Shown: positions 1 through 13,812, numbered from the stretch's first letter. The stretch is DNA of 64,000 bases from Saccharomyces uvarum (GCA_947243795.1 OX365937.1:310001-374000); one strand, 5' to 3'. Notes: a model not told the origin generated them from the sequence alone. Numbers and translations are program-made.

Positions 1-982
1 TGAACAGTTACCGAACGGGTCCAAGCCAGTGAAAGCAACAGTAGAATCAAAAAACTCTTTATCAAGCAGGATTTCATCGCTGCTACCGTTCAGTAGGACC
101 AGTTCAGTTGATCCGGCAGACGATGAGCCATTTGATCCAGAGATTGGTGAAAAATTCAAGAAAAACTTCGATTGGAGAAACGTCATTGGTGTTTTCTATA
201 CAACGCCCAAGCCAACGGATATAATAAGTGAAGATTCACTGGTAGAAGACCCTATACTATCCGGGGGTGTGATCTGCTTAGGCAGAGGTGCATATAAGGA
301 GTACATCGCCGGTATACATGAAGGTTTGCTGGGCCCTATTGAAAGGGAGATCGAGGTGACCGAAGCTACGGAGCCTAAGATAACAGAAGTTCCTGAGATC
401 AAGGTTATTAAGGCAAATGCAGACGAACCGAATCCTGCTACGTTGCCGGACGCAAAGAACGATACTGATTCTGCAGAGACGAAAGTGGATGATGATCTGA
501 AGCTAAATGAGGAAAAAGCCACAGAGGAATTGCAACTTTTTTTAAAGCCTTTCATCACCCCAGACCAATACCCTGAGTTGCAAATTGCTCCGGAATTACA
601 AACGGCAGATGGTAAATTCATAAGAAACCCTGATACAAACATTCCTCTTCTCATAAACCAACCGCTACTAGTCATTCCTATACCCAATTTAATAGGATTC
701 ACTACAATTCCTACAAGAATTTACCGGTTCTACCAGAAGCGTTTCTACGTCGAGGACGTGTGCTCCAATGTAGTCAATTGTGCACGACAGACTCACATTA
801 GACCGTTTGACATTTCAAAGGACATTGATATGGCGAAGGAAGAAGAAAAGGACTGGCCTCAAAACTGGATCAAACAAGGTAAAGAGAAAAATAGTGAATG
901 GACCCAAGAATTGGAATGTGATCCTAGAGTCGCAGAGCACATGTCCGTCTATGAGAATCCATCCAAAGAAGAGCCCAAATAG
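1..982 (+). CDS. TIM54: Tim54, inner-membrane TIM22 translocase subunit (3' part only)
   Basis: The window opens inside this gene. The frame is open from base 2, giving about 326 C-terminal residues against roughly 478 in the S. cerevisiae protein, so the start and the N-terminal membrane segment lie outside. Tim54 is part of the TIM22 complex, which inserts polytopic carrier proteins into the mitochondrial inner membrane. Visible features are a Ser-rich stretch (SSRISSLLPFSR), a charged linker rich in Glu and Lys at the middle of the fragment, the conserved block LVIPIPNLIGFTT followed by RFYQKRFYVEDVCS, and a charged tail. The linker is the part that departs most from S. cerevisiae as I remember it. 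PEP8 follows 197 bp downstream on the same strand. Identification rests on these recalled blocks and on gene order. Confidence 0.93.
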   Translation, partial: EQLPNGSKPVKATVESKNSLSSRISSLLPFSRTSSVDPADDEPFDPEIGEKFKKNFDWRNVIGVFYTTPKPTDIISEDSLVEDPILSGGVICLGRGAYKEYIAGIHEGLLGPIEREIEVTEATEPKITEVPEIKVIKANADEPNPATLPDAKNDTDSAETKVDDDLKLNEEKATEELQLFLKPFITPDQYPELQIAPELQTADGKFIRNPDTNIPLLINQPLLVIPIPNLIGFTTIPTRIYRFYQKRFYVEDVCSNVVNCARQTHIRPFDISKDIDMAKEEEKDWPQNWIKQGKEKNSEWTQELECDPRVAEHMSVYENPSKEEPK

Positions 983-1179
983 AACGTTTGATGGATACAT
1001 TTTATCGTATATCACCATACACGAAATAATCATCTCTTAGCATATACGAAGCCCTTTTTTTGAGAGTTACCTTACTACACCAATGTTGAAATAGTCTTTA
1101 TATATATATATAATCTGTAAATATAACGAAATATGTACATCACCATAAGATCCAAGTACTGTTGTCGTTATCAGTTAAT

Positions 1180-2325
1180 ATGAGCATATTTTTCAAGTCG
1201 CCAATTGATATCGAGATTTTATTCGATAATGAGGAGTCTCGCAAACATGTAGATATCGCATCAAGGTCGAGTAGTTCCAGTTACAAATCCATGACAGAGA
1301 GCTTGCCCGTTTATGAAGATGGCGAATCCTTGGGAGGGATTGTCACCTTGAGAGTGCGGGACGGCAAAAAGGTAGATCATCTAGGTATAAAAGTGTCCAT
1401 CATTGGATCCATTGACATGATAAAATCGCATGGTAGTAGTAATTCTTCCTCGAAGAAGTCTACGTCTTCCACCTCATCTTCCACCTCTAATAATGGCTTA
1501 TCAGATGTACGGAAGAATTCCGTTGACCAGTTTTTGTGCCAGAGCTATGACCTTTGTCCCGCCGGTGAGTTACAGCATTCTCAAAGCTTTCCCTTCTTGT
1601 TTAGGGATTTGAGCAAAAGGTACGAATCTTATAAAGGCAAGAATGTGGATGTAGCGTATTTTGTTAAAGTTACCGTGATGAGAAAGTCTACCGACATTTC
1701 TAAAATAAAAAAATTGTGGGTCTACCTTTATAATAGTATAGCCACGGCACCAAATACCCTTTCTACAAATGAGCCACAAGCAAACTTCAACAGTGTTGGG
1801 GCCGATGGTGAAGACGGGGCTGGTAATGAAAATGACGGAACACAGAAAAAGGATGCCCAGGGTGAAGTCGTAGATGGTAACCAAGTGTTGCCGGCAGCAC
1901 ATTCCACCAATGATCCCAAACCAGTTAAATTAGACATTGGTATTGAAAACTGCCTTCATATTGAATTCGAATATGCCAAATCACAGTACAGCTTAAAGGA
2001 AGTCATTGTAGGACGTATATATTTTCTTTTGACGAGACTAAGGATAAAGCACATGGAACTGAGCTTGATCACAAGAGAGTCCTCTGGCTTACAAACCTCT
2101 AATGTGCTGACAGATTCAACGGCCATCCGATACGAAATCATGGATGGGTCTCCGGTGAAAGGTGAGACCATTCCTATTAGATTGTTTTTGAGCGGGTATG
2201 ACTTAACGCCCAATATGAGCTGTAATTACTTCAACGTCAAGAACTATTTGAGCCTGGTCATTATCGATGAAGATGGAAGAAGGTATTTCAAGCAATCAGA
2301 AATTACATTGTACCGTACCCGATGA
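1180..2325 (+). CDS. PEP8: Pep8/Vps26, retromer arrestin-fold subunit
   Basis: Pep8 (Vps26) is a cargo-selective subunit of retromer, which returns receptors such as Vps10 from endosomes to the Golgi. The protein begins MSIFFKSPIDIEILFDNEE and has the two-lobed arrestin-like beta architecture of the Vps26 family, with conserved blocks GGIVTLRVRDGKKVDHLGIK and GETIPIRLFLSGYDLTPN. A Ser-rich insert (about residues 85-110) and an acidic, Asn-rich insert (about residues 205-245) separate the lobes, as in budding-yeast Vps26. I start at the ATG at 1180; the frame stays open upstream only to a TTG at 1162, and the ATG start gives 381 residues, close to the 379 in S. cerevisiae. A long TA-rich stretch (about 1100-1120) lies upstream. 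Confidence 0.96.
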   Translation: MSIFFKSPIDIEILFDNEESRKHVDIASRSSSSSYKSMTESLPVYEDGESLGGIVTLRVRDGKKVDHLGIKVSIIGSIDMIKSHGSSNSSSKKSTSSTSSSTSNNGLSDVRKNSVDQFLCQSYDLCPAGELQHSQSFPFLFRDLSKRYESYKGKNVDVAYFVKVTVMRKSTDISKIKKLWVYLYNSIATAPNTLSTNEPQANFNSVGADGEDGAGNENDGTQKKDAQGEVVDGNQVLPAAHSTNDPKPVKLDIGIENCLHIEFEYAKSQYSLKEVIVGRIYFLLTRLRIKHMELSLITRESSGLQTSNVLTDSTAIRYEIMDGSPVKGETIPIRLFLSGYDLTPNMSCNYFNVKNYLSLVIIDEDGRRYFKQSEITLYRTR

Positions 2326-4400
<2,075 letters not shown>

Positions 4401-4918
4401 ATAAAACAATCACGATAACGATTTTTATATACAACTAAATAAGGCTACTTTTCTGCCCAACCTTATAAAAGCCTAGATGTCTAGGTACTACTCTCTAAGC
4501 CGAAACAATTATATGTACTGCATCCATTACTTCTCCTCTTTCCTCTGATACCAATAATGACGATACCACTAATGGCTATAGTTTCTTTAAAGATCTGAAA
4601 AACGTCGGCGGTTAAAATTCATTACCCGGACACGATGATTCAGAGGGTTTCGGGACATTTTAAAGATTTTTCTTCTTTGGGAAATAGGTAAACAACCTAA
4701 TGCTGCCTTGAAAAAACACACATATCCACAATATGTGGGTATTGTCAAAAAGCTCACTGCTCTTCGAAGAGGTATCTATAGGGATTAAGGTTGCTGGCCT
4801 GTAATCGTTGTTTGATCTTGCTATTAATTATCTTGTTAAATACTGAAACACAAAGGGCACGCCGGGACAACTGCATTTTGCTTTGAGTAGTATACCAGAA
4901 AAGAAAATACACTGTCAC
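4401..4918 (+). other. TDH1 3' region and IRC8 upstream region
   Basis: This 518-bp gap holds the TDH1 3' end (an AT-rich stretch with TTTTTATATA just after the stop) and the IRC8 promoter. I see no RNA gene, repeat or conserved motif that I can name. Confidence 0.5.
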
Positions 4919-7384
4919 ATGTGCCAAGATTCTGTTAGGAGTGGGGGCAGGGCTGGTTTTTTGGGGATCAAATTTGGAAGTGCTCTTCTATCGATCACCA
5001 CAGGTGCCATTGCTATTGCACTGCTCTGTAAGTTTCATCACACCGAAGCTGTCCTAGTGGTTATTGTATGCTCAACGTTACTGTATGGCATACCGTCTTT
5101 AATATCATTCATCACAGAAACTGTATTCGCGCCCAGCAAGTTCCGCATTGGGTACTTTTACAACATTCTTAATTTTGCATTACCACTGATCACTTTGGGT
5201 TGTACAGTGGCCTATTTCCATGACACTTTGAGAGATCAAACATCCATTCAAAACGAGTCTCATAGAGTCTATATCACGACGTTAAACTCGTTACTAATTT
5301 TCACCCTTTTCACCAACGGTATACAGTTAGGCTCCTTCTTAAAGGATGTTAACGTGGATCATTTCGGCAACTCTGGTTATACCAACAACAATATAAATGC
5401 TAATCAGTATGACAAAGAAGAAAATATGGTAGAAATTGGTAGATTTGTGCCACTCAAAAATTCTTCACAGACGCTAACACCGGATTTGGAGTTATTGCAT
5501 GGTGGTCCCAATAATATGGACAATGTAGCATGGGTTATTAATGAATTCTCTACGAATGCAAATGCAAACAAAACGACAGCGTCGGATGAAAACTCGAACT
5601 CTTCAGTTATTCGACATGACTTAGGTCCGATGCCTTCCAACACTAACTTTAGTTCCAACCAGTATCCTAAAAAACCATCCCATTCACATTTTTCTAAGCT
5701 GAAAAAATACAATACTTTCTTTTTAGGCCATATAGAAAATAGGTACAAAAAAAATATCCAACAGACTGCCAAGATTCCAAAAGAGAACAACAGCAACCAT
5801 AGAAATAGCCAACATGCGACCAGATCATCAGCCATTTCTGATATCTCTAAAAGCTTTTTGAATTTTCTAGCATTGAATGAGAAAAATGGGAACTCATCCT
5901 CCACCGCAAAGACGCCAAGTGAAGGAAGAGTTTCCATGATTATTACCGAAGAAAATAACACTTCAAAGCACAAGATCTCTCACGATTTGCATTCTATTGA
6001 ATCTCCGAATTTGAAATTGGAGAGAGAGGCCATTGGAAGAATTAATAGTGCTTTGCTTCCTGCATGTTTGAGAGTTACAGATAGAATTATTTCCACGCAA
6101 CAAAGCATCCAAAATGAACAATCATTCCAGACAACACCGTTGATACCGCAAATGGAAAATGAAGGTGATTGTTGTATCCAAGATATGTTGATGATTAATG
6201 AATTACAAGACATTCCACAAATCCCGAGGATAGTCTCAGATACCGTATACGATATCGGACAAGAATATACTAACCATGTGGAACTGCCTGCTCATGTAAC
6301 CTTGGAAATGTGGGAGAAGGACCAGGAGAATATACTTCGAAAAGTAACAACAAACCTGGCTGATAGTAAATTACTACCCCCTTTCCGATTTACCTCCAAG
6401 AGTGATATAGATCCTAATTCTTCACCCACTGAATTGGAAGTAGAATTGCATACACAAAATAACTTTAGCTTCCCCTTCAAGAAAGAAGGATCACACATTG
6501 CTGCATCAAATGAACTCGATCAAGAAGACATTAAAACTTCAGACACCATTAGCGAACTAGATGAATATTTGCACGATGCGAGTATTCAAGAAGAGGACGC
6601 AAGTCATTTAATCGAAGATAGTTTAAACCAGAACAATATATCCTCCACTACTATCGACAATATCCCCAAGGACACGGCTAGATTTGGTACCAGGCATTCC
6701 CCAACTAAATCTATAATCTCCATGATCAGCGGATCAGGAAGCGTCAAGCACCAGCGTTCACATAGCACCCTAAACAACTTCCTCACTGGTCATTCAAGAA
6801 ACAATTCTCAAGTAAATCAATTTCTACAGGGCTCCTCTTCTAACATGATGTCCAGCACTTCACCGCATGCTTCTCCGACCAAATCATTAAGAATGAGATT
6901 CGGAAAGAAACTCTCACTATCAAGCATCTCTGATACGGTGTCACCATATGAGAGTAACCTAACAGATTCAATGAACTATTCGTTTGGCCATGATCGCAAG
7001 AAAAACCAAAGTATTGACTTTAGCTACGTGCGTACTTTACAAAGTAGTCATTCGCCTACAAAATCAAACTCAGGAAATTCTCGTCGTGACTCCATAAACA
7101 ATGGGAGACCTCATAGTGTTGCTAACGAAAGAGCGCTCAGAACAGCAAGCACATTATTCTACCTCCAACAGAATAACGCCACGTGTACGCTGAATGCAAA
7201 AGAGCCAGTTTTGGAAGCACCACAATCTATACGCTCATTGTCAAGTGGCTCTGGGCAGGAATCGACAGGATCTGGAGCAGGTTATCCAGAAGTGGTATTT
7301 AGCGAATACGACAGAGAAAAATGGAACGTTTTAAGAAACTTACGTCAGATAGCACCCGAAACAACTATAGAGCAGGCCAGTTAA
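4919..7384 (+). CDS. IRC8: Irc8, bud-tip membrane protein of unknown function
   Basis: The N-terminal quarter has four hydrophobic segments, around FGSALLSITTGAIAIALL, VLVVIVCSTLLYGIPSLI, ILNFALPLITLGCTVAYF and LNSLLIFTLFTNGIQL, so it is a polytopic membrane protein. The remaining ~650 residues are a hydrophilic, Ser/Asn-rich, probably disordered cytoplasmic tail with several HSPTKS-type motifs (candidate Ser-Pro phosphosites). S. cerevisiae Irc8 localises to the bud tip, and its loss raises Rad52 foci; its molecular role is unknown. I choose the ATG at 4919, giving 821 residues against 822 in S. cerevisiae; the frame runs upstream to a TGA at 4844-4846 without another ATG. Identification is by position, length and architecture. 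Confidence 0.9.
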   Translation: MCQDSVRSGGRAGFLGIKFGSALLSITTGAIAIALLCKFHHTEAVLVVIVCSTLLYGIPSLISFITETVFAPSKFRIGYFYNILNFALPLITLGCTVAYFHDTLRDQTSIQNESHRVYITTLNSLLIFTLFTNGIQLGSFLKDVNVDHFGNSGYTNNNINANQYDKEENMVEIGRFVPLKNSSQTLTPDLELLHGGPNNMDNVAWVINEFSTNANANKTTASDENSNSSVIRHDLGPMPSNTNFSSNQYPKKPSHSHFSKLKKYNTFFLGHIENRYKKNIQQTAKIPKENNSNHRNSQHATRSSAISDISKSFLNFLALNEKNGNSSSTAKTPSEGRVSMIITEENNTSKHKISHDLHSIESPNLKLEREAIGRINSALLPACLRVTDRIISTQQSIQNEQSFQTTPLIPQMENEGDCCIQDMLMINELQDIPQIPRIVSDTVYDIGQEYTNHVELPAHVTLEMWEKDQENILRKVTTNLADSKLLPPFRFTSKSDIDPNSSPTELEVELHTQNNFSFPFKKEGSHIAASNELDQEDIKTSDTISELDEYLHDASIQEEDASHLIEDSLNQNNISSTTIDNIPKDTARFGTRHSPTKSIISMISGSGSVKHQRSHSTLNNFLTGHSRNNSQVNQFLQGSSSNMMSSTSPHASPTKSLRMRFGKKLSLSSISDTVSPYESNLTDSMNYSFGHDRKKNQSIDFSYVRTLQSSHSPTKSNSGNSRRDSINNGRPHSVANERALRTASTLFYLQQNNATCTLNAKEPVLEAPQSIRSLSSGSGQESTGSGAGYPEVVFSEYDREKWNVLRNLRQIAPETTIEQAS

Positions 7385-7550
7385 ATAACCTAGTTACTGA
7401 AAACCGAAACTACGAGGCGATTAATTTGTACATAACAGAGATACCCAATACACCTAAGTAGTAATTAAGTAGTCAAGAACAATTTCTGTTAAATACAACC
7501 TTTATGATGTGCCGTTAAAGGTGATTTTCACTTTTTTTTTCACTATTTTA

Positions 7551-7560
7551 GCGATGAGAT
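7551..7560 (+). promoter_or_regulatory. PAC motif in the MTR4 promoter
   Basis: GCGATGAGAT is an exact match to the PAC element found before yeast ribosome-biogenesis genes. It lies 127 bp upstream of the MTR4 ATG, with an A-tract (TGAAAAAAAAATT, about 7568-7580) resembling the partner RRPE motif just downstream. This fits co-regulation of MTR4 with rRNA processing genes. The 7385-7687 gap shows nothing else notable. Confidence 0.75.
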
Positions 7561-7687
7561 GCACGTAATGAAAAAAAAATTGAAGCCTAAAAGAAAATAG
7601 TATAGTGCTACAGTCTTGCAAGACCTCTATTTCTTAACTAACCCATAGATTTTTATTTCTGCGAGATCTACAGATAATATACGAAGG

Positions 7688-10600
7688 ATGGATTCTACTG
7701 ATCTTTTCGACGTCTTCGAGGAAGCTCCGGCTGAACTCCCTGCGGATAATAATGAAGAAAAAAATGCCACTACCAATGTGGAAGATAGTTTGGATGTCTC
7801 TCAGGATAAGAAGCATGACCTTGAAGAAGAAGATCTTGACGGTGATAACAAGAAAGTTAGAGCCAATAAGAGCAAAACGGAAGATAAAAGCAAGAAGCCT
7901 GTTGTACCAGTTTTAGCGGATTCGTTCGAGCAGGAAGCCTCCAGAGAAGTGGATGCATCCAAGGGACTAACAAATTCTGAAACTTTACAGGCTGAGCAGG
8001 ATGGTAAAGTCAGATTATCGCATCAGGTTCGTCATCAGGTGGCACTACCACCAAACTATAATTACACGCCAATTGCTGAACATAAGAGAGTTAATGAAGC
8101 ACGTACTTATCCATTCACGTTGGACCCTTTCCAAGACACTGCAGTCTCGTGTATAGATAGAGGTGAATCCGTTTTAGTTTCCGCGCATACTTCGGCTGGT
8201 AAGACTGTTGTCGCAGAATATGCCATTGCACAATCTTTAAAAAACAAGCAAAGAGTCATTTATACCTCTCCGATCAAGGCTCTATCAAATCAAAAATATA
8301 GAGAGCTATTAGCTGAATTTGGCGATGTAGGTTTAATGACTGGTGATATTACAATCAATCCGGATGCAGGCTGTTTGGTCATGACCACTGAAATTCTAAG
8401 AAGTATGTTGTATAGAGGTAGTGAGGTCATGAGAGAAGTCGCTTGGGTCATTTTCGATGAAGTCCATTACATGAGAGACAAAGAAAGAGGTGTCGTGTGG
8501 GAAGAAACTATCATTTTATTGCCAGATAAGGTCCGTTACGTGTTCTTATCGGCCACTATCCCAAATGCAATGGAGTTTGCTGAATGGATCTGCAAAATTC
8601 ATTCTCAACCATGCCATATCGTCTATACCAACTTCCGTCCAACACCTTTACAACATTACCTGTTCCCAGCTCATGGAGATGGTATTTATTTGGTTGTTGA
8701 TGAAAAAAGTACTTTCAGAGAGGAAAATTTCCAAAAAGCAATGGCTTCCATAAGTAATCAAGTAGGTGATGATCCAAACTCTACTGACTCAAGAGGTAAA
8801 AAGGGACAAACCTATAAAGGTGGTTCTGCTAAGGGTGACGCGAAAGGTGATATCTACAAAATTGTCAAAATGATTTGGAAGAAAAAATACAATCCAGTGA
8901 TTGTGTTTTCATTTAGTAAGCGTGATTGTGAAGAATTGGCATTGAAAATGTCTAAACTAGACTTTAATTCTGATGATGAAAAGGATGCGTTGACCAAAAT
9001 CTTTAATAATGCAATCGCTTTGCTACCAGAAACCGACAGAGAGCTGCCCCAAATCAAGCACATTTTGCCATTGTTGCGAAGAGGTATTGGTATCCATCAT
9101 TCCGGTTTACTACCTATACTGAAGGAAGTCATTGAAATTTTGTTTCAAGAAGGGTTTTTAAAAGTGCTGTTTGCAACAGAAACTTTTTCAATTGGACTAA
9201 ATATGCCTGCTAAGACAGTTGTTTTCACATCTGTTAGAAAATGGGACGGTCAACAATTCCGTTGGGTATCGGGCGGTGAATATATTCAAATGTCTGGTCG
9301 TGCCGGTCGTCGTGGTTTGGATGATCGTGGTATTGTCATTATGATGATCGATGAAAAGATGGAGCCTCAAGTTGCAAAAGGTATGGTGAAGGGCCAAGCT
9401 GATAGATTGGATTCAGCCTTCCATTTAGGATATAACATGATCCTTAATTTGATGAGAGTAGAAGGTATTTCTCCAGAATTTATGTTGGAGCATTCTTTCT
9501 TCCAATTTCAAAACGTTATTTCAGTTCCAGTCATGGAAAAGAAACTCATTGAATTGAAAAAGGAGTCCGATGATATCGAAGTCGAGGATGAAGAAAATGT
9601 GAAAGAATATTACGAGATTGAGCAAGCTATCAAGGGTTACCGCGAAGATGTTCGGCAAGTTATTACTCACCCAGCAAACGTTTTAAGTTTCCTTCAACCA
9701 GGTAGATTGGTTGAAATATCTGTCAATGGTAAGGACAACTATGGCTGGGGTACTGTTGTTGATTTTGCCAAAAGAATTAACAAACGTAATCCAACTGCCG
9801 TTTATACAGACCATGAATCATATATTGTTAATGTGGTCGTGAATACGATGTACATAGACTCTCCAGTTAATTTGTTGAAGCCTTTCAACCCAACATTCCC
9901 AGAAGGGATTCGTCCAGCTGAAGAAGGCGAAAAGAGCATATGTGCTATCATTCCTATAACGTTAGATTCAATTAAATCTATCGGTAATTTGAGGCTATAT
10001 ATGCCCAAGGATATCAAAGCCAGCGGCCAAAAAGAAACCGTTGGAAAGTCTTTGAAGGAAGTAAATCGTAGATTCCCAGATGGGATCCCTATGCTCGATC
10101 CCATCAAAAACATGAAGATCGAAGACGTTGACTTTTTGAAGTTGATGAAGAAGATCGATGTTTTGAACACAAAACTGTCCTCTAATCCTTTGACTAACTC
10201 TATGAGATTAGATGAATTATATGGTAAATACAGCAGGAAGCATGATTTGCAAAAAGACATGAAACAACTAAAGCACAAAATATCAGAATCACAAGCTGTC
10301 ATCCAACTAGATGACCTTCGTCGCCGTAAGAGAGTGTTGCGTCGGTTAGGATTCTGTACTCCTAATGACATTATTGAACTAAAAGGTAGAGTCGCATGTG
10401 AAATTTCCAGTGGTGATGAGCTATTATTGACAGAATTGATCTTCAATGGTAACTTTAATGAGTTGAAACCGGAACAGGCAGCTGCCTTGTTATCTTGTTT
10501 TGCATTCCAAGAGCGTTGTAAAGAAGCACCTAGGTTGAAACCAGAGCTTGCTGAACCTCTGAAGGCCATGAGAGAAATTGCAGCAAAGATCGCCAAGATC

Positions 10601-10894
10601 ATGAAGGATTCCAAGATCGAAGTTGTAGAGAAGGATTACGTTGAAAGTTTCAGACATGAATTGATGGAAGTTGTTTATGAATGGTGTAAAGGTGCAACAT
10701 TTACGCAAATCTGTAAAATGACTGACGTTTACGAAGGGTCGTTGATTAGAATGTTTAAGAGGTTGGAAGAATTGGTTAAGGAACTGGTGGACGTTGCCAA
10801 CACTATCGGTAACTCCTCTCTTAAGGAAAAGATGGAAACTGTCCTGAAATTAATTCATAGAGATATAGTTTCCGCTGGGTCTTTGTATTTATAG
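7688..10894 (+). CDS. MTR4: Mtr4, Ski2-like RNA helicase of the TRAMP/nuclear exosome pathway
   Basis: Mtr4 is an ATP-dependent 3'-5' RNA helicase that unwinds substrates for the nuclear exosome, alone and in TRAMP with Trf4/5 and Air1/2; it is needed for 5.8S rRNA 3' maturation and decay of aberrant RNAs. There are 1068 residues (about 1073 in S. cerevisiae). After an acidic N-terminal tail come motif [15 protein letters not shown] with Lys near residue 172, motif II DEVH near 258, motif [11 protein letters not shown], and motif [15 protein letters not shown] in the second RecA domain. The arch/KOW insertion follows (about residues 620-820), and the C-terminal helical DSHCT domain ends the protein. 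A PAC motif upstream fits ribosome-biogenesis control. Confidence 0.98.
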   Translation: MDSTDLFDVFEEAPAELPADNNEEKNATTNVEDSLDVSQDKKHDLEEEDLDGDNKKVRANKSKTEDKSKKPVVPVLADSFEQEASREVDASKGLTNSETLQAEQDGKVRLSHQVRHQVALPPNYNYTPIAEHKRVNEARTYPFTLDPFQDTAVSCIDRGESVLVSAHTSAGKTVVAEYAIAQSLKNKQRVIYTSPIKALSNQKYRELLAEFGDVGLMTGDITINPDAGCLVMTTEILRSMLYRGSEVMREVAWVIFDEVHYMRDKERGVVWEETIILLPDKVRYVFLSATIPNAMEFAEWICKIHSQPCHIVYTNFRPTPLQHYLFPAHGDGIYLVVDEKSTFREENFQKAMASISNQVGDDPNSTDSRGKKGQTYKGGSAKGDAKGDIYKIVKMIWKKKYNPVIVFSFSKRDCEELALKMSKLDFNSDDEKDALTKIFNNAIALLPETDRELPQIKHILPLLRRGIGIHHSGLLPILKEVIEILFQEGFLKVLFATETFSIGLNMPAKTVVFTSVRKWDGQQFRWVSGGEYIQMSGRAGRRGLDDRGIVIMMIDEKMEPQVAKGMVKGQADRLDSAFHLGYNMILNLMRVEGISPEFMLEHSFFQFQNVISVPVMEKKLIELKKESDDIEVEDEENVKEYYEIEQAIKGYREDVRQVITHPANVLSFLQPGRLVEISVNGKDNYGWGTVVDFAKRINKRNPTAVYTDHESYIVNVVVNTMYIDSPVNLLKPFNPTFPEGIRPAEEGEKSICAIIPITLDSIKSIGNLRLYMPKDIKASGQKETVGKSLKEVNRRFPDGIPMLDPIKNMKIEDVDFLKLMKKIDVLNTKLSSNPLTNSMRLDELYGKYSRKHDLQKDMKQLKHKISESQAVIQLDDLRRRKRVLRRLGFCTPNDIIELKGRVACEISSGDELLLTELIFNGNFNELKPEQAAALLSCFAFQERCKEAPRLKPELAEPLKAMREIAAKIAKIMKDSKIEVVEKDYVESFRHELMEVVYEWCKGATFTQICKMTDVYEGSLIRMFKRLEELVKELVDVANTIGNSSLKEKMETVLKLIHRDIVSAGSLYL

Positions 10895-11161
10895 TTACTA
10901 TGCACAATCATGTATTTTATTTTATTTCTCATTGGTATATTTTATAATTGAATAACTTTTTCAGATTATTTTTGTTACCTTCATCTGCTTTTGCATTTGA
11001 GTATAGATTTAAGCTTAACTATCGATACACCCAAACACACACATTGAGTTTACAGAGGAATGTAAATACTGAATAGAGTTAGTAAGAAAAGGGTGAAATC
11101 CATAAATAATGCCTACTGAGATATGATTAGAGCTAGTCCAACGGTATTACATTACACTTGA

Positions 11162-12514
11162 ATGAAATTGGAATTACCAGAATCCAGATTATCGTCCTTA
11201 TATAGGGATTTTAGGCCCTTGAAAGATTTAAACCCCGATGGCTACGAAGCAAACATCAACACATGGAGGGAGTACTTACGCGAACGGTATATCAGTGGTT
11301 CAGGTAAAATTACATTTGCGATAGGAACGAGACTATTGCAAGAGTTAACTCATGAGGTTTATGGGGTACCGAAAAGCATCGATATGGTAATTGACGCCCT
11401 TGTTAGCGACGGAGATCTAGTACCCATGGAAGTCTTCCACCGAGGTGAGCTATACTCTGATAATAACAAGCCTGGATTTTGGAAGTGGATCAGAAACTGG
11501 AAAGGATCAGCAAATACCTATAGGAGTAGAAGGGATGAATCAAATTTTTACTTAAAGGAAGATGAATTTGTTATCAGGACAAAATTGGAAAAGGAGTATC
11601 AAAGATTTCATAACCTGTTGAAAAGTAGTCTGTTTACAAAAGCTTCAACCATTACAGATTTGGTATTCACAAAGAACGAGTTTATTACCGAGGAAAGTAT
11701 AGGGCCATTTTTTGAGGCTTATAATGAAATGGCAAAGAACATATTTTTATCTTTTTTAGAGAATTATAAGCACGTCATAATATCGAAGGATAATGTCGTC
11801 AAGATCATTGCACCCGAGGTTGAAGATGTTATTAGTAGGTTCTCCAAAGAAGTTACAGAAAACGACCTTCGGATTGCTACTGTCAAAGTTGGGATACTCA
11901 ACATTAGCAAACAAATTTCTAGACTACGAAAAGAAATTGATGAATCTGAAGCTAGGCTGAATAATCCGGACTTTAATGATCTACCTAAAAAAATAAGGAT
12001 TGAATATAAACAGACCAGATTGTTATCTGAAAGGCATCTTTCCAAACTTTTAAAGTTTCAAAATAACTTAGTTGAAGTAAGAACCCAAATAGATACCAGC
12101 CTTACCAACGCAGTTTTATTTCAAACTCTGAGCGAATCTAATGAAGTAATCAAATCGATCAACGGGTACATTGGATCAACTGAAAAAGTGGAAGACTTGC
12201 TAGAAGAAATCAAAGAGGGACATGATCGTTCAGAAGAGATTAACGATCTTTTAACTAATTACAAAAGAGGCCAGGACAATGAAGAGGACGAAGAAATTGA
12301 AAGAGAGCTAAAAAGGTTACAACTTGATGAGATGAATAAGAACGGAGAATCCGATTCAAATCGGAATGCGGGTGAGTCAAAAGAAAGCAGCAACGAAGAC
12401 TTGTTAAATAGACTGAATAGTTTAAAAATAGATACGAATGAAGAACCTGTGCGGAATGACACGAGCCAAGATAGTGAGAAGAGGAAAGTTATGATGGAAG
12501 AACAACTACATTAA
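11162..12514 (+). CDS. CHM7: Chm7, ESCRT-II/III hybrid protein of nuclear envelope surveillance
   Basis: Chm7 is recruited by Heh1/Heh2 to the nuclear envelope and nucleates ESCRT-III for membrane sealing and removal of defective pore complexes. The 450-residue length equals the S. cerevisiae protein. The N-terminal half has winged-helix-like character (TFAIGTRLLQELTHEVYGVP); the C-terminal half is helical and charged, with the ESCRT-III-like coiled coil around KQISRLRKEIDESEARLN and a C-terminal acidic segment (NEEDEEIERELKRLQLDEM) that probably serves as the MIM-like tail. It lies 267 bp after MTR4 on the same strand and 101 bp from the convergent UBX6 stop. The call rests on gene order and domain architecture. 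Confidence 0.93.
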   Translation: MKLELPESRLSSLYRDFRPLKDLNPDGYEANINTWREYLRERYISGSGKITFAIGTRLLQELTHEVYGVPKSIDMVIDALVSDGDLVPMEVFHRGELYSDNNKPGFWKWIRNWKGSANTYRSRRDESNFYLKEDEFVIRTKLEKEYQRFHNLLKSSLFTKASTITDLVFTKNEFITEESIGPFFEAYNEMAKNIFLSFLENYKHVIISKDNVVKIIAPEVEDVISRFSKEVTENDLRIATVKVGILNISKQISRLRKEIDESEARLNNPDFNDLPKKIRIEYKQTRLLSERHLSKLLKFQNNLVEVRTQIDTSLTNAVLFQTLSESNEVIKSINGYIGSTEKVEDLLEEIKEGHDRSEEINDLLTNYKRGQDNEEDEEIERELKRLQLDEMNKNGESDSNRNAGESKESSNEDLLNRLNSLKIDTNEEPVRNDTSQDSEKRKVMMEEQLH

Positions 12515-12615
12515 CGAACTGATTAAATAAATATAAGTATTTTAAATTAAGTTAAAAGAAAACAAAAAGTGTGAAATAACCGTTGAATAGAGAAAGAAAG
12601 AAAAGAGGAGTACAT

Positions 12616-13812
12616 TCAGTTGTTGCTACTATTGCTGTTATTACTATTACTATTTTTATTAGAATAGCCTAATGTACGGACTTTGGTGTTAGATGCAGAA
12701 TTATTGGAAGAGAGATTCAATTCAGATATGTTCTGTCGCACTTGAGTAGTGCCACCAGAGGGGTACATTCTTGGGGTGGTATACGCTGAAGGGGCCATCG
12801 AGTCATTTCCACTGCCATCAGACACAATGTCTAAACTCGATATTTTCTGTATAGTGAAGCTTGTCCTGTTCGAGACGTTTGTGCCTAATCTCTGGTAGCC
12901 TAGATGGGAGGAAGAAGGGCCTGCTTCCGGTCCTTTAGCCCAAAACGAAGTTAACCCGGAATAGACCTTGTATAATATAGATGATTGCTCCATGTCGTCA
13001 AAGTAATTGTTACTGGCTTCCAGCGGCTCCAAAATAAGGGTTGATCTGGGCAGTAGGTCTAGTTCTTGGAGACTTTTCAACTCGTCATCTTGCGTAAGAG
13101 TCACTCTTGGCACGTTCTTGTGGAAAAGGTACGGAGTACCATCGTCGTAGCAATTGTAGTCCAACCACATCCTCACTTTGTGCAGCTTCGTTTGAGGAGG
13201 GAAAGTGTTTGAAATGGTGTAACCATTGGGCAGCTTCAACTGCAGGGTACAATAGTTCTGTGCGAGGAAAACCCTCTGACTCTTGTAGCTCATATTATCC
13301 ATGACCATAAGCTGCTTCCATCTCTGTTGTTTCATTTGAGGGTCATTGGCATTTTGAAATACGTACTTCCTTTCTAGCTTATCATTCTGAATCATTCTCT
13401 TGACTCTTTGGTACTCTTCATCACCCTTGGTGAATAACTTCCTCTTTATTGTCTGGCCCCTTACGGTAAGCTCTAATCCATTAACGAACGTTTCCCAAAG
13501 ATCCAGATCCCGGGAAACACTATTAACTTGAATGGAACATTCGAGCAGGCCGTTCTGCAGTATACTTATACTTGGCGCAGACAATGAGGGGAAGATGCTC
13601 CTGAAGAGAAAACACTCTTTGGTGTTATTTACCAGCTTCACCCACACTATGCCTTCGCGTTCCAGGCTGCTGAGGTTGCCTGGCCTAAACCATTGCTGAA
13701 GCCATGAATCGTCATCAACTGCTGAGCTAATATAGACGACGACAGCCTGCTCACTAATACTGGACTGGTCATGGAGTACACTTTCTTGGAAGAGGCTTTT
13801 TATACTTGGCAT
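12616..13812 (-). CDS. UBX6: Ubx6, UBX-domain Cdc48 adaptor
   Basis: UBX proteins link the AAA ATPase Cdc48 (p97) to ubiquitinated substrates. Ubx6 is the whole-genome-duplication partner of Ubx7 and is associated with ER/nuclear membrane degradation in S. cerevisiae. An N-terminal thioredoxin-like (UAS-type) segment is followed by the UBX domain around residues 195-275, with [17 protein letters not shown] and the loop [14 protein letters not shown]. The C-terminal tail is Ser/Asn-rich and ends in an SNNSNSSNN tract coded by imperfect AAT/AGT repeats. I start at the ATG at 13812 (398 residues; 396 in S. cerevisiae); the frame extends upstream only to a GTG at 13827. Confidence 0.95.
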   Translation of the reverse strand: MPSIKSLFQESVLHDQSSISEQAVVVYISSAVDDDSWLQQWFRPGNLSSLEREGIVWVKLVNNTKECFLFRSIFPSLSAPSISILQNGLLECSIQVNSVSRDLDLWETFVNGLELTVRGQTIKRKLFTKGDEEYQRVKRMIQNDKLERKYVFQNANDPQMKQQRWKQLMVMDNMSYKSQRVFLAQNYCTLQLKLPNGYTISNTFPPQTKLHKVRMWLDYNCYDDGTPYLFHKNVPRVTLTQDDELKSLQELDLLPRSTLILEPLEASNNYFDDMEQSSILYKVYSGLTSFWAKGPEAGPSSSHLGYQRLGTNVSNRTSFTIQKISSLDIVSDGSGNDSMAPSAYTTPRMYPSGGTTQVRQNISELNLSSNNSASNTKVRTLGYSNKNSNSNNSNSSNN